A DNA stretch of 5,961 bases from Bacillota bacterium (GTDB lineage Bacteria; Bacillota_E; Sulfobacillia; Sulfobacillales; Sulfobacillaceae): positions 1 to 5,961 of the forward strand of contig JAKAAS010000139.1 in the NCBI GenBank assembly GCA_021802225.1, read 5' to 3'. The position numbers were made by a program, and so were the translations under genes. Positions within the stretch are counted from its first letter, which is position 1; the number at the start of each line of letters is the position of its first letter. Below are positions 5,410 through 5,961 of the stretch, piece after piece. The notes under the pieces were generated by a model. It did not search any database. It was not told the origin of the DNA and was given only the letters and a program-made list of their open reading frames with translations.

Positions 5410-5604
5410 ATGAAGGTATCAGCGGACCATGAAAAACTCGTCGCGCTGGGGCAACGGCGGTTTACGGGATTTACTCCGTACCAAGTGGTAACTTTCCTCA
5501 ATCAAATATTAAAAGAGCGGGGTGTCATCTTCGGCCTGCGGCAGCTCGGAGATGACAACGAACTGACTATCTATGATATTTCCGACCATGCCGGACAGCC
5601 CTAA
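5410..5604 (+). CDS. YpmA/DUF4264-like small protein
   Basis: ATG 5410 is preceded at 8 bases by GTGGAGG (5395-5401); the in-frame GTG at 5395 lies on that site and is rejected. The 64-residue protein has a central block FTPYQVVTFLNQILKERGVI (21-40), then FGLRQL (41-46) and ELTIYDI (51-57). This order, a helix ending in FLN-x-IL, then IFGL, then a charged turn and a final TIY strand, matches the small YpmA/DUF4264 proteins of Firmicutes as I recall them. Their function is not established. It has its own sigma-A promoter, is divergent from the second SASP, and its last 17 bases overlap the start of the Nudix gene, suggesting coupled translation. Confidence 0.7.
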   Translation: MKVSADHEKLVALGQRRFTGFTPYQVVTFLNQILKERGVIFGLRQLGDDNELTIYDISDHAGQP

Positions 5605-5961
5605 GATCGGGGTCGCTGCCGCGGTGAAAAATCATCTCGGCGAGTTTCTGGCGGTGCGCCGCGGTCACGCTCCCGAAGAAGGACGGTGGGCCCTGCCGGG
5701 AGGTCACCTGGAATGGGGAGAGTCGCTGGCGGATGCTGTGCGCCGCGAGGTGTATGAAGAAGTGCAGATAGATATTGTGCCTGGCCCTTTGTTGCACGTC
5801 GCCGAAATCATCATCCCCTCCGCTCATTTTATTGTTCTGGATTTTGCGGCGGAGATAAAGGGCAGCGAATTCCTCCGTCCCGATTCGGACGCGGCGGAAG
5901 CCCGGTGGGTTTCGCCTGATGATCTCGGCCAGTTTTCATGGGCGTACGGGTGCCAGATGAA
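5588..5961 (+). CDS. Nudix hydrolase (3' truncated)
   Basis: The frame opens at ATG 5588, inside the end of the YpmA-like gene, and runs off the right edge after 124 codons. The Nudix box is clear: G39 HLEWG E45, seven residues, then R53 E54 V Y E57 E58 V Q60 I, with Gln replacing the usual late Gly. The preceding GRWALPGG (32-39) and following DAAEARWVSPDDL (101-113) are also typical. Nudix enzymes hydrolyse nucleoside diphosphates linked to another group, using Mg bound by the REUXEE glutamates. The substrate (oxidised dNTP, ADP-ribose, NADH or other) cannot be told from this part. No good Shine-Dalgarno site precedes the ATG, so translation probably depends on ribosomes finishing the upstream gene. 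Confidence 0.9.
   Translation, partial: MPDSPKIGVAAAVKNHLGEFLAVRRGHAPEEGRWALPGGHLEWGESLADAVRREVYEEVQIDIVPGPLLHVAEIIIPSAHFIVLDFAAEIKGSEFLRPDSDAAEARWVSPDDLGQFSWAYGCQM

Noticed and set aside
5217..5501. N-terminal extension of the second SASP to 169 residues
   Set aside because: The added part has no SASP features and would run through the divergent sigma-A promoter and into the YpmA-like gene. SASPs are about 60-75 residues.

Overview
The window looks like a chromosomal piece of a fairly GC-rich, endospore-forming Firmicute. It encodes two different alpha/beta-type small acid-soluble spore proteins (SASPs), a YrzE/TIGR04086-type membrane protein and a YpmA/DUF4264-type small protein, together with strong GGAGG-type ribosome binding sites and frequent TTG/GTG starts. 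A Sulfobacillus-like or related deep-branching lineage is a reasonable guess, but this is inference from gene content only. I see no mobile element, CRISPR array, tRNA or rRNA.

Layout, left to right. Positions 1-1307 hold the C-terminal half of a DinG/Rad3-type (XPD-like) DNA helicase that enters from the left edge. It overlaps surE (1276-2064), a SurE-family 5'-nucleotidase. A short convergent gap with a GC-rich hairpin separates surE from a minus-strand gene (2606-2139) for a small C2HC zinc-finger protein. That gene is divergent from a 68-residue SASP (2734-2940), which ends at a clear intrinsic terminator (2979-3004). Next come a four-helix membrane protein (3129-3485) and a secreted cell-wall protein (3546-4919) with two peptidoglycan-binding repeats, a LysM module, a Ser/Pro linker and a NodB-like deacetylase domain that appears catalytically dead. 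A 13-bp perfect hairpin lies between this gene and a second, convergent SASP (5216-4992, minus). The second SASP carries an exact 12-bp in-frame duplication and has a consensus sigma-G-like -10 box. Divergent from it, an extended -10 promoter leads into a YpmA-like protein (5410-5604) that overlaps a Nudix hydrolase (5588 to the right edge).

How the genes may work together: the left side is DNA and nucleotide metabolism (helicase, nucleotidase) and the right end is nucleotide clean-up (Nudix). The middle has a spore flavour, with two DNA-coating SASPs flanking a wall-binding protein and a small membrane protein. The most unusual item is the wall protein: its NodB fold signature is clear, but most of the recognisable catalytic and metal-binding positions are substituted. 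Its ribosome binding site is also complementary to a sequence just upstream, so its translation may be controlled by RNA structure.
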